Assembly (NCBI GenBank): GCA_016295545.1
Contig: JAEDLA010000108.1
Coordinates: forward strand, 1 to 5,707
Length of the DNA: 5,707 bases
Reading direction: 5' to 3'
Source: Oscillospiraceae bacterium
GTDB lineage: Bacteria; Bacillota; Clostridia; Oscillospirales; Ruminococcaceae
Every line of letters starts with the position of its first letter. The first letter of the stretch is position 1. The notes below the pieces were generated by a model, which was given only the letters and a program-made list of their open reading frames with translations, made no database searches and was not told the origin of the DNA. Below are positions 1 through 5,707 of the stretch, piece by piece. The translations under genes were made by a program, and so were the position numbers.

Positions 1-83
1 AAGCAGTCCGCAGGGATAAAGCTGCCGAACGCGGCGGATTCCGTAATCGTATCTACCTTGACGGTGTGGAGATTGAAACATGA
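1..83 (+). CDS. MazG-like NTP pyrophosphohydrolase, C-terminal end (partial)
   Basis: The plus-strand frame beginning at base 3 is open from the left edge to a TGA at 81-83, giving 26 residues. They include the run RDKAAERGGFRNRIYLDGVE. The pattern of basic residues, then RGGF, a short link, R-I-Y/F-L-x-x-V-E and the stop is the usual tail of small all-alpha MazG/phosphoribosyl-ATP-pyrophosphatase-like proteins (COG4997 type), which hydrolyse nucleoside triphosphates, often non-canonical ones. The metal-binding helices lie outside the window, so the substrate cannot be judged. The reading frame ends where the family normally ends, so this gene looks intact at its 3' end. Its TGA overlaps an ATG (ATGA, 80-83) that would start the next, broken frame, which suggests former translational coupling. 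The assignment rests on recognising a short tail motif. Another MazG subfamily is possible. Confidence 0.62.
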   Translation, partial: AVRRDKAAERGGFRNRIYLDGVEIET

Positions 84-251
84 AAAAATCAATATTATGC
101 AGCATCCGGCAGCTCTGCGGAAGATCTGTTCATCGAGATGTTTTCATATACGTTCGGTGCTGAGAAAGCCGGTTATCTCTATACACAGTATCATTTCTAC
201 GATATATACCAGAACGAGCGCTTTGCGGATTTCTTCCCTCCAACTACATAA
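80..251 (+). pseudogene. Truncated, frameshifted remnant resembling the start of a PD-(D/E)XK nuclease/helicase protein
   Basis: An ATG at 80-82 follows a GGAG-like site at 67-70 and overlaps the stop of the upstream gene. Read directly, it gives only 27 codons and a TGA. Moving one base forward within the run of six A (83-88) opens the frame that ends with TAA at 249-251. That frame reads like real protein, with acidic and aromatic stretches such as SSAEDLFIEMFSYTFGAEKA and YLYTQYHFYDIYQNERFADF. From memory, this resembles the start of a DUF559/PD-(D/E)XK-like region in large helicase-type proteins, where an R-F-x-D-F segment carries the first catalytic acid and is followed by a V-A-I-E-I-D-type strand. 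That second part is missing here: the frame ends in PPTT shortly after FADF. I therefore call it a degraded gene, broken both near the start and after about 55 residues. A sequencing indel, or a short intact ORF starting at ATG 138, cannot be excluded. Confidence 0.48.
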
Positions 252-362
252 GGTCGGGTGCTTTTAGTAAGTCAAAGCGCACTGTATCTCCGAGAGACAC
301 TGGACTTATTCCCAAGAACAGGAAAAATCCACTCCACGATAATCTCATCATTTCTACATAAG
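244..362. repeat. 9-bp direct repeat flanking a 101-bp segment
   Basis: CTACATAAG occurs at 244-252 and again at 354-362, enclosing 101 bp (253-353). This arrangement looks like a target-site duplication around a short insertion. No convincing terminal inverted repeats are visible at the inner ends: the segment begins GTCGGGTGC and ends CATCATTT. It contains two imperfect hairpins, at 284-300 (GTATCTC/GAGACAC with one mismatch) and at 302-330 (GGA..TTCC/GGAA..TCC with bulges). It holds no gene I recognise. A chance repeat is possible, because 9-bp matches are not very rare in AT-rich DNA. Confidence 0.35.
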
Positions 363-395
363 AGAAAAAGTGCCGAATTTTCGGCACTTTTCTTA
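361..395. terminator. Bidirectional intrinsic terminator between convergent transcription units
   Basis: AAAAGTGCCGA (366-376) pairs perfectly with TCGGCACTTTT (381-391) around an ATTT loop. On the plus strand the right arm runs into TTTTCTTA. On the minus strand the other arm runs into TTTTTCTC. The hairpin can therefore act in both directions. It lies 10 bp past the stop codon of the rRNA methyltransferase gene and ends the minus-strand operon. It would also stop plus-strand transcription coming from the MazG-like gene and its broken neighbour. Confidence 0.9.
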
Positions 396-401
396 TGCTC
401 T

Positions 402-1757
402 CTATTTTTTACGTGACATCAATACTACGCACTCAACGTGCCCTGTCCGTGGGAACAAATCAGCACCGCAAACTTTATTCACAGAAAAACCTTGATTGCA
501 AAGCCATTTGGCATCACGAGCGGCAGTAGCGGGATTACAGGATATCATAACAATTTTTCGGGGAGCTGAATTGGCAATAACATTAAGAGTATCAGCAGAG
601 CATCCTTTACGAGGGGGATCAATAAGAACGACATCGGGAGAGATACCGGAAATATTAAGTTCAGAGAAAACGTCACCAGCATCACCACAATAGAAATCAG
701 CGTTTAAGATATTATTATTCCGGGCATTTTCGATAGCATTTTCAACAGCCTGAGAAACGATTTCAATACCGATGATATGAGCGTTGGAGTCAGCCATGGA
801 AAGACCGATAGTACCTGCACCGCAGAAGAGGTCAGCAATGCATAAGCAACTGTCTGGCTGAACATACTCTCTGGCTTTATTATAAAGACGTTCAGCCTGA
901 GTTGTATTGACCTGATAAAATGAGAGCGGAGAAACAGAAATCAGATTACCGCACATTATATCTTTTATACAGTCATTTCCAGCAAGAGTTATGCAGATTT
1001 TACCGAGAATAACATTAGTTTTATCTGGATTAATATTCATTACAAGGCTTTTAATATCTGAAAATTTATCCTGAAGCCTCTGGCAAAGCGGCATAAGTTC
1101 ACGGGATATATTTTTTCTTACAACGAAGCATACCATAATTTCACCGGAGTGTTCACCCTTACGGAGGTATATATGGCGCATCATACCAGAATTTGAAGCT
1201 TCATTATATACTGAGATTTTATGTGAGTTAATATAATCCAGAATACAGGCAGTAATTTCGGAAAAGATTTCAGGCTGAAGAGCGCAGTCATGAACAGGTA
1301 TGACTCTATGACTTCTTGGTGCATAGAATCCGCAGACAGCCTTTCCGTCAATTTCAGCAAGAGGAAACTGAGCCTTGTTTCTGTAACGAGAGATTTTATC
1401 AGAGGCAATAAAGCTGTCGAATTCAGGATCTAGTCCTCCGATTCTGCGAAAAGCATTTTTAACGATATTATCTTTAATAAGGCATTCCTCCTCATAAGAG
1501 ATATGTCGGAAAATACAGCCACCGCATTTTCCGGAGACATTGCAGTCTGAATCAATCCGAAAAGGTGAGGGGAGGATAATTTCATTTATAATACCGAAAG
1601 CATAATTTTTAAGAACCTTGACAATTTTTAGTTTAATAATATCACCGGGAGCAGTATCAGGAACAAATACAGCAAATCCATTAATTTTGCATACCCCGTT
1701 TCCTTCGGCAGTAATATCTGTTATTTCAGCTTCGTAGCATTGATTTTTTTCAAGCAT
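402..1757 (-). CDS. rlmD: 23S rRNA (uracil-C5)-methyltransferase, RlmD/RlmCD family
   Basis: This 451-residue protein transfers a methyl group from S-adenosylmethionine to C5 of uridine in 23S rRNA. In E. coli RlmD modifies U1939. In Bacillus the RlmCD relative modifies both U747 and U1939, so the exact target here is open. Residues 1-60 form a TRAM RNA-binding domain. Cysteines 72, 78, 81 and 158 match the [4Fe-4S] cluster ligands (C-x5-C-x2-C plus a distal C). The methyltransferase fold shows FYQVN (280-284), DLFCGAGTIGLS (309-320) and IDPPR (379-383). SCNPAT (406-411) contains the catalytic nucleophile Cys407, and TGHVE ends in Glu442, the expected base. Length and domain order are normal. 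The ATG at 1757 is supported by AGAGGT six bases upstream and by the TRAM domain starting at once; the next Met comes far downstream. The first 37 bp overlap hemZ, which suggests translational coupling. It is the last gene before the terminator. Confidence 0.95.
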   Translation of the reverse strand: MLEKNQCYEAEITDITAEGNGVCKINGFAVFVPDTAPGDIIKLKIVKVLKNYAFGIINEIILPSPFRIDSDCNVSGKCGGCIFRHISYEEECLIKDNIVKNAFRRIGGLDPEFDSFIASDKISRYRNKAQFPLAEIDGKAVCGFYAPRSHRVIPVHDCALQPEIFSEITACILDYINSHKISVYNEASNSGMMRHIYLRKGEHSGEIMVCFVVRKNISRELMPLCQRLQDKFSDIKSLVMNINPDKTNVILGKICITLAGNDCIKDIMCGNLISVSPLSFYQVNTTQAERLYNKAREYVQPDSCLCIADLFCGAGTIGLSMADSNAHIIGIEIVSQAVENAIENARNNNILNADFYCGDAGDVFSELNISGISPDVVLIDPPRKGCSADTLNVIANSAPRKIVMISCNPATAARDAKWLCNQGFSVNKVCGADLFPRTGHVECVVLMSRKK

Positions 1758-3226
1758 TCCGATACCTCTTTCTTTTTTTCCATAAGCTGTTCAAAGCGAC
1801 CTATATATTCATAGGGGAATTTATAATTATGGATTCTGTTAATTTTTCCGTCGGGATAAACGAGTTTTGTAGAAGCAGCACAGCCTGCACCGATTATAGT
1901 CTGAGTTTCGTCCATAATGAAAATATTGTAATAGCTTTCAAAGCCTTTTTTTGAATAACCGACATTTTCAAGATTATCCACAGTATTCTTCTGCCGATAG
2001 AGATAATAGGGATTATAGCCATTACTCATCAGCTTTTCAATACTGTAATCCACCATTTCTGCAGCAGGATTTGACATATTGTCCAGACTGTTTTCAAATA
2101 AATTAGCAGCTCTTTTCAATGTGAGGGTGTGAACTGTAATACTTTCCGGAGCGAGACTGATAATTCTGTCAAGTGTATTTCTGAAGCTGTCTGCCGTATC
2201 AGTTGGCAGACCAGCAATCAAGTCTGTATTTATATTGGTGAATCCGTTTTTTCTTGCAGCTTCAAAAGCTCTGATAGCGTCGTCTCCTGAATGGTTTCTG
2301 CCGATTACTTTAAGCACATTGTCATTAAGAGTCTGAGGATTTACAGAAATTCTGTCTGCCCCCAGCTCTTTAATTACATGGAGCTTTTCCGCAGTAATAG
2401 TATCAGGTCTTCCAGCCTCAAAGCTGTATTCACGGATTTTGTCAAGATTGAAGCAGCGCTGAACGCATTCCATAACAGCTCTGATATCATCAGGGGACAG
2501 AGAAGTGGGTGTGCCGCCGCCAAAATATATAGTATCGATTTCCGTGTTAGTTTCATTAATAATATTGCTGATAATTTCAAGTTCACGGCAGAGTGCCGAG
2601 ATATAGTCCGGCATTAATTTCACAGCAGATTCCATAGAATGAGATACAAATGAGCAATAGCTGCATCTTGTCGGGCAAAATGGAATGGAAACGTAAAGAC
2701 TGACAGCTTTACGGTTTATCTTATTAAGTATGGGAAGCTGATTGACCGCTGTGTTATATGCAAGCTTTAATTTATCCAGTGAAATCTCATATTTTTCAGT
2801 AAGAATACGTTGTATTTCGTTAAAACTTCTGTTTTCCTGTAAAAGCTCAATTACCTTTTTAACAGGGCGGATTCCTGTCATAAGTCCCCATGAGGGAGTA
2901 ATATGCATTTTTTCACTGAGAATATGATAAATAAGCCGGCAAAGCTCATGTTCAACCATATTTTTATCAGTTTGACAATTGCAGTCAAGAATTTTGGATT
3001 TTTTTACGCTTTCAAGTCCTGATAGCTTTACTTCGGCAGAAATAGTAGAATCACCGTCATTTTCAGAGAGTTCAGCAACAATAAAGCTGTCACCATAACG
3101 TTCTGAAACATCATCTGAAAAATTAAATCGTGAAGCCGGAAAGAAAAGCTTCAGGGTAGCTTCAATCTCATATTTAAAAGTATTGCCGATTAAAATAACC
3201 GGCATTTTAAAATTATTTGTATTCAT
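1721..3226 (-). CDS. hemZ: Coproporphyrinogen dehydrogenase HemZ-type radical SAM protein
   Basis: This 501-residue protein belongs to the HemN/HemW/HemZ radical-SAM superfamily. HemZ proteins are annotated as oxygen-independent coproporphyrinogen III dehydrogenases, acting in anaerobic haem synthesis, though for many anaerobes without a full haem pathway the true role is uncertain. The N-terminal ~110 residues are a variable region typical of HemZ rather than HemN. WGLMTGIRPVK (113-123) is the family-specific motif. The radical-SAM core starts at VSIPFCPTRCSYCSF, with cluster cysteines 184, 188 and 191 (CxxxCxxC). The SAM-binding GGGTP is at 236-240, and DLIAGLPTDT (335-344) is also core-like. 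GAGCAAS (446-452) lies in the C-terminal part shared with HemN-like proteins. The ATG at 3226 has GGAG five bases upstream. The gene begins 67 bp after the hydrolase gene and overlaps rlmD by 37 bp. No defect is seen. Confidence 0.93.
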   Translation of the reverse strand: MNTNNFKMPVILIGNTFKYEIEATLKLFFPASRFNFSDDVSERYGDSFIVAELSENDGDSTISAEVKLSGLESVKKSKILDCNCQTDKNMVEHELCRLIYHILSEKMHITPSWGLMTGIRPVKKVIELLQENRSFNEIQRILTEKYEISLDKLKLAYNTAVNQLPILNKINRKAVSLYVSIPFCPTRCSYCSFVSHSMESAVKLMPDYISALCRELEIISNIINETNTEIDTIYFGGGTPTSLSPDDIRAVMECVQRCFNLDKIREYSFEAGRPDTITAEKLHVIKELGADRISVNPQTLNDNVLKVIGRNHSGDDAIRAFEAARKNGFTNINTDLIAGLPTDTADSFRNTLDRIISLAPESITVHTLTLKRAANLFENSLDNMSNPAAEMVDYSIEKLMSNGYNPYYLYRQKNTVDNLENVGYSKKGFESYYNIFIMDETQTIIGAGCAASTKLVYPDGKINRIHNYKFPYEYIGRFEQLMEKKKEVSECLKKINATKLK

Positions 3227-3254
3227 TTTTTCTCCGTTATTATCTATTTTATAC

Positions 3255-3286
3255 CTGTCCGGATGCTAAAGGAATTTTTAGGACAG
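3255..3286 (-). repeat. Imperfect inverted repeat in the hydrolase-hemZ spacer
   Basis: On the minus strand CTGTCC (3286-3281) can pair with GGACAG (3260-3255), and inside it TAAA can pair with TTTA, leaving a six-base bulge. The hairpin sits in the only spacer of appreciable length in the operon. It is followed by GTATAAAATAG rather than a T-run, so it is not a standard terminator. It may be an RNA-processing or stabilising hairpin, or chance. The evidence is weak. Confidence 0.3.
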
Positions 3287-3293
3287 CCATTAT

Positions 3294-3926
3294 TCATGTT
3301 CTTGCAGCACTTCTGAGATATGGATTATTTTTTCTCTCAAAGTCAAGTGTTGAAGTCTGGTTATGTCCCGGATAAAGCCTGTAGTCGCCGGACAAACTGG
3401 CAATTCTTTTCAGTGAATTTTCCATAGCAATAATATTTCCACCGGAAAAATCAGTTCTGCCAATAGAGCAGCAGAAAAGGGTATCACCGGAGAAAATCAA
3501 ATTATCGCAGATATAGCATACGCTGCCCGGAGAGTGTCCGGGGGTATGCATTACACGGAAATAACAGTCTCCGTCTCTGATATAACAGTCATCACCTACA
3601 GCAGTATATTTGGTTACAGGTTTAAATGGCAGTACGGAAATATCCGCAGCAAGAGAAGCCTTTTCGCTGCCAAGCATATAGGAGTCTGCTTCGTGAATAA
3701 AGACCTCAGCACCAGTAGCGGCAGCAACTTCCGCAACACCTCCTGTATGGTCAAAGTGACCGTGAGTGAGCAGGATTTTAGTAAGCTTAAGCTTCTTATT
3801 TTCAAGCATATCAAGCAGTTTGTAGCTGTCACCGCCAATATCAACAGCAACACATCTGCCCGGTTCAGTTTCGATAATATAGCAGTTAGACTTTAATTCT
3901 CCAAGATATAAATGATGAATCTGCAT
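3294..3926 (-). CDS. Metallo-beta-lactamase-fold hydrolase, glyoxalase II-like (YqgX/GloB type)
   Basis: This 210-residue, probably cytosolic enzyme has the binuclear-metal hydrolase fold of hydroxyacylglutathione hydrolases. The metal-binding motif THGHFDH (54-60) supplies His55, His57, Asp59 and His60. Further ligands are His131 in TPGHSPGS, Asp148 in FSGDTL and His188 in LYPGHNQTSTL. The end of the protein reads ERKNNPYL, typical of this compact bacterial subgroup, which lacks the long C-terminal glutathione-binding domain of true glyoxalase II. The substrate is therefore uncertain: a thioester of another thiol, or a different ester, is possible. The frame is open upstream as far as an ATG at 4229, but that stretch lies inside the end of rel. 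The start at 3926 is chosen because AAGGAGGT sits seven bases upstream and MQIHHLYLGELKSNCYI begins the fold directly. It follows rel by 19 bp and probably shares its transcript. Confidence 0.92.
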   Translation of the reverse strand: MQIHHLYLGELKSNCYIIETEPGRCVAVDIGGDSYKLLDMLENKKLKLTKILLTHGHFDHTGGVAEVAAATGAEVFIHEADSYMLGSEKASLAADISVLPFKPVTKYTAVGDDCYIRDGDCYFRVMHTPGHSPGSVCYICDNLIFSGDTLFCCSIGRTDFSGGNIIAMENSLKRIASLSGDYRLYPGHNQTSTLDFERKNNPYLRSAART

Positions 3927-3933
3927 AAGACAG

Positions 3934-3941
3934 ACCTCCTT
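3934..3941 (-). promoter_or_regulatory. Strong ribosome binding site that fixes the hydrolase start
   Basis: On the minus strand AAGGAGGT is a near-perfect anti-16S match, seven bases before the ATG at 3926. It occupies the 19-bp gap after the rel stop codon. It rules out the much longer upstream start at 4229 and indicates independent, efficient initiation of the hydrolase on the rel transcript. Confidence 0.88.
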
Positions 3942-3945
3942 AAAT

Positions 3946-5707
3946 TCAGATAGAAGCTCTTTCAACTGAAATAACGCCTTTAATTTTTCTGAGCTTTTCA
4001 AAGAGATGTTTAAGCTGTTCTGTACCGGCAATAGTAATAGTAGCTTCAAAGAGCGCATTGCCATTTTTAAGGTTTCGTGAGGAGGAGTGGAGTATGGGCA
4101 CACGAGCTTCGGTAAGAATAGCAGTAATGTCGAAAACAAGACCAACTCTGTCGGTAGCCGTAACCTCAAAGCTTGTCTGAAGCAGAGTATCGCTGTTGGC
4201 TGACCACTGGATATCGCACCAGCGTTCAAGTTCTTCGGTATTATTGCGGCTCAGAACGGCTCTGTAATTCGAGCAGCTTGTGGTATGCACTGATATACCA
4301 TGTCCACGAGTGATAAATCCCACAATATCATCTCCCGGAAGTGGATTGCAGCACTGAGCAAATTTCACAACGCAGTCATCGATTTTGTCGAGGATAATGC
4401 TGTTTTTCTTTGTTGACAGCTTTGGCTGTATTACGGGAACTATCTGTTCAGGTTCCTCCTGCTTGTAAAGCTTCTGATACTTTTCTTTGAGACGGGAAAT
4501 AATTTTGGAAAGGGGAGTACCTCCGTAGCCGATAGAAGCATAGAAATCATCAAGATTTTCACAGTTATGGCGTTTGAAGTTATCTGAGAGAAATTCCTCG
4601 TACTTATCCTCAGGCAGATTAATATGCTGACGTTTGAATTCACGTTCAAGCTCAGCCTTTCCGTGAGCTATATTTTCTTCACGGCATTCTTTTTTGAACC
4701 ATGAGCGGATTTTTGCCTTGGCTTCGTTAGTTTTAGCGATATCCAGCCATGCCCTGTTAGGACCTTTGTCAGGATCACGGCTTGTAATTATCTCACAAAT
4801 CTGACCTGTTTGAAGCTTATAGTCAAGAGGAACAATTCTTCCGTCAACCTTTGCACCGACAGTCTTGTGACCTATCTCCGTGTGGATTTTATAGGCAAAA
4901 TCGATAACTGTTGAATCAACCGGCAGGGAAATAGAAGCACCTTTTGGAGTCATTACAACAATATCTTCCGGAGCAAGGTCATTTTTAATAATGCGAACGA
5001 TTTCCTCCACATCATCTGAAGTCTGCTGAGCTTCAATGACCTGACGAACCCATGCAAGGCGCTGTTCCATTTTATCCTTGCCACGTATTCCCTCCTTATA
5101 TTTCCAGTGAGCAGCAATGCCGTATTCAGCTGTTTCGTGCATATCCCATGTACGAATCTGAACCTCAAAGGGAATACCCTCTTTTCCGAGAACAGTGGTG
5201 TGGAGAGACTGATACATATTGGATTTCGGTGTAGAGATATAGTCCTTGAATCTGTTAGGGATTGGACGGAACATATCATGTATCAGACCAAGTACATTAT
5301 AACATTCAGCAACAGTGGAAACGATAATTCTAACAGCATATTTATCATATATCTGGTCGATATTCTTGTGATTGATAAATACCTTTTTATAGATACCGTA
5401 AATGCTTTTAACTCTGCCCTCAATCTGAGGCGGCTCAGTAAAGTCCTCATTCTTGAATCGCTGTGCAATACGATTTTTTATAGTGACAATGAATGCTTCA
5501 CGTTCTTCTTTTTTATTTTCAAGAATATGTTCTATTTCAGAATAGGCATAGGGATCGAGGTAATGGAATGAAAGGTCCTCAAGCTCCTCCTTGACAGCAC
5601 GAATTCCAAGACGGTGAGCAATAGGAGCATAGATATTCATAGTTTCAAGAGCTGTATTGCGTTGCTTTTCAATAGGACGGTATTTTAATGTTCGCATATT
5701 ATGAAGC
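3946..5707 (-). CDS. rel: Bifunctional (p)ppGpp synthetase/hydrolase Rel (N-terminus outside window)
   Basis: Rel makes (p)ppGpp from ATP and GDP/GTP on starved ribosomes and also degrades it, driving the stringent response. The frame runs off the right edge; 586 residues are visible. It begins L-H-N-M-R-T-L, the end of the HD hydrolase domain, so about 150 residues are missing compared with the usual ~735. Numbering from the Met in HNMRTL, the synthetase domain shows GRVKSIYGIYKK (94-105), Asp118 in YDKYAVRII, RFKDYI (149-154), YQSLHTTV (162-169) and EVQIRT with Glu178. RFKD is the RxKD form found in bifunctional Rel/SpoT enzymes, rather than the ExDD form of RelA. Then come a TGS domain (about 244-306), a helical region, the zinc-finger/conserved-cysteine domain with CCNPLPGD (449-456), His466 and Cys475, and a C-terminal ACT domain starting at FEVTATDRVGLV (510-521). 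It appears intact where visible and heads the cluster seen here. The Met in HNMRTL (5697) is internal and not the true start. Confidence 0.97.
   Translation of the reverse strand, partial: LHNMRTLKYRPIEKQRNTALETMNIYAPIAHRLGIRAVKEELEDLSFHYLDPYAYSEIEHILENKKEEREAFIVTIKNRIAQRFKNEDFTEPPQIEGRVKSIYGIYKKVFINHKNIDQIYDKYAVRIIVSTVAECYNVLGLIHDMFRPIPNRFKDYISTPKSNMYQSLHTTVLGKEGIPFEVQIRTWDMHETAEYGIAAHWKYKEGIRGKDKMEQRLAWVRQVIEAQQTSDDVEEIVRIIKNDLAPEDIVVMTPKGASISLPVDSTVIDFAYKIHTEIGHKTVGAKVDGRIVPLDYKLQTGQICEIITSRDPDKGPNRAWLDIAKTNEAKAKIRSWFKKECREENIAHGKAELEREFKRQHINLPEDKYEEFLSDNFKRHNCENLDDFYASIGYGGTPLSKIISRLKEKYQKLYKQEEPEQIVPVIQPKLSTKKNSIILDKIDDCVVKFAQCCNPLPGDDIVGFITRGHGISVHTTSCSNYRAVLSRNNTEELERWCDIQWSANSDTLLQTSFEVTATDRVGLVFDITAILTEARVPILHSSSRNLKNGNALFEATITIAGTEQLKHLFEKLRKIKGVISVERASI

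Noticed and set aside
58..267. Plus-strand 69-codon frame across the left end
   Set aside because: Its translation is rich in Ser, Ile, Arg and His with no family-like pattern. The frame of base 3 shows a recognisable MazG-like tail and then a protein-like remnant over the same DNA.
3246..3253. TATAAAAT as a hemZ promoter -10 box
   Set aside because: No -35-like hexamer is found 16-18 bp upstream; the sequence there is AATTCC or similar. In AT-rich DNA such a box is common by chance, so it is not listed as a promoter.
3534..3896. Plus-strand 120-codon frame opposite the hydrolase gene
   Set aside because: It lies antisense to the metal-binding motifs of a clear enzyme and shows no protein-family signal.
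3927..4229. Longer N-terminus for the metallo-beta-lactamase-fold hydrolase
   Set aside because: This stretch overlaps the coding ACT domain of rel. The AAGGAGGT site at 3934-3941 and the natural start of the fold at 3926 explain the gene fully.
5107..5571. Plus-strand 154-codon frame opposite rel
   Set aside because: It is antisense to the strongly conserved synthetase domain, contains long Phe and Asn/Ser runs typical of shadow frames, and has no recognisable domain.

Overview
This AT-rich window looks like chromosomal DNA of a low-GC Gram-positive anaerobe, most likely a clostridial or Ruminococcus-type Firmicute. That reading is inferred from a bifunctional Rel protein, a HemZ-type radical-SAM protein, a Gram-positive RlmD/RlmCD-type methyltransferase and strong AGGAGG-type ribosome binding sites. 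No species-level assignment is possible.

Most of the window (about 402-5707) is one minus-strand cluster, read from right to left. It starts with rel, a (p)ppGpp synthetase/hydrolase that enters through the right edge without its N-terminus. Next are a glyoxalase II-like metallo-beta-lactamase-fold hydrolase, then hemZ, then a 23S rRNA uracil-C5 methyltransferase. Gaps are small (19 bp and 67 bp), and the last two genes overlap by 37 bp, so this is probably an operon. It ends at a strong hairpin (366-391) with T-rich flanks on both sides, which can terminate transcription from either direction. The genes are housekeeping: stringent response, thioester or metabolite detoxification, radical-SAM/porphyrin-type chemistry and rRNA modification. 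HemZ and the methyltransferase both carry the cysteines expected for a [4Fe-4S] cluster.

The left 400 bp are different. On the plus strand the first 83 bp are the tail of what appears to be a MazG-like NTP pyrophosphohydrolase. Its stop codon overlaps the start of a second, broken reading frame (80-251). That frame resembles the N-terminal start of a PD-(D/E)XK-type nuclease/helicase protein, but it is frameshifted near its start and cut off just after the first catalytic-type acidic residue. Between this remnant and the terminator lies a 101-bp segment (253-353) flanked by a perfect 9-bp direct repeat. This could be the footprint of a small insertion.

No new multi-gene system is visible. 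The least explained part is the 80-362 scar region, where a defence-like or helicase-like gene seems to have decayed next to the housekeeping operon.
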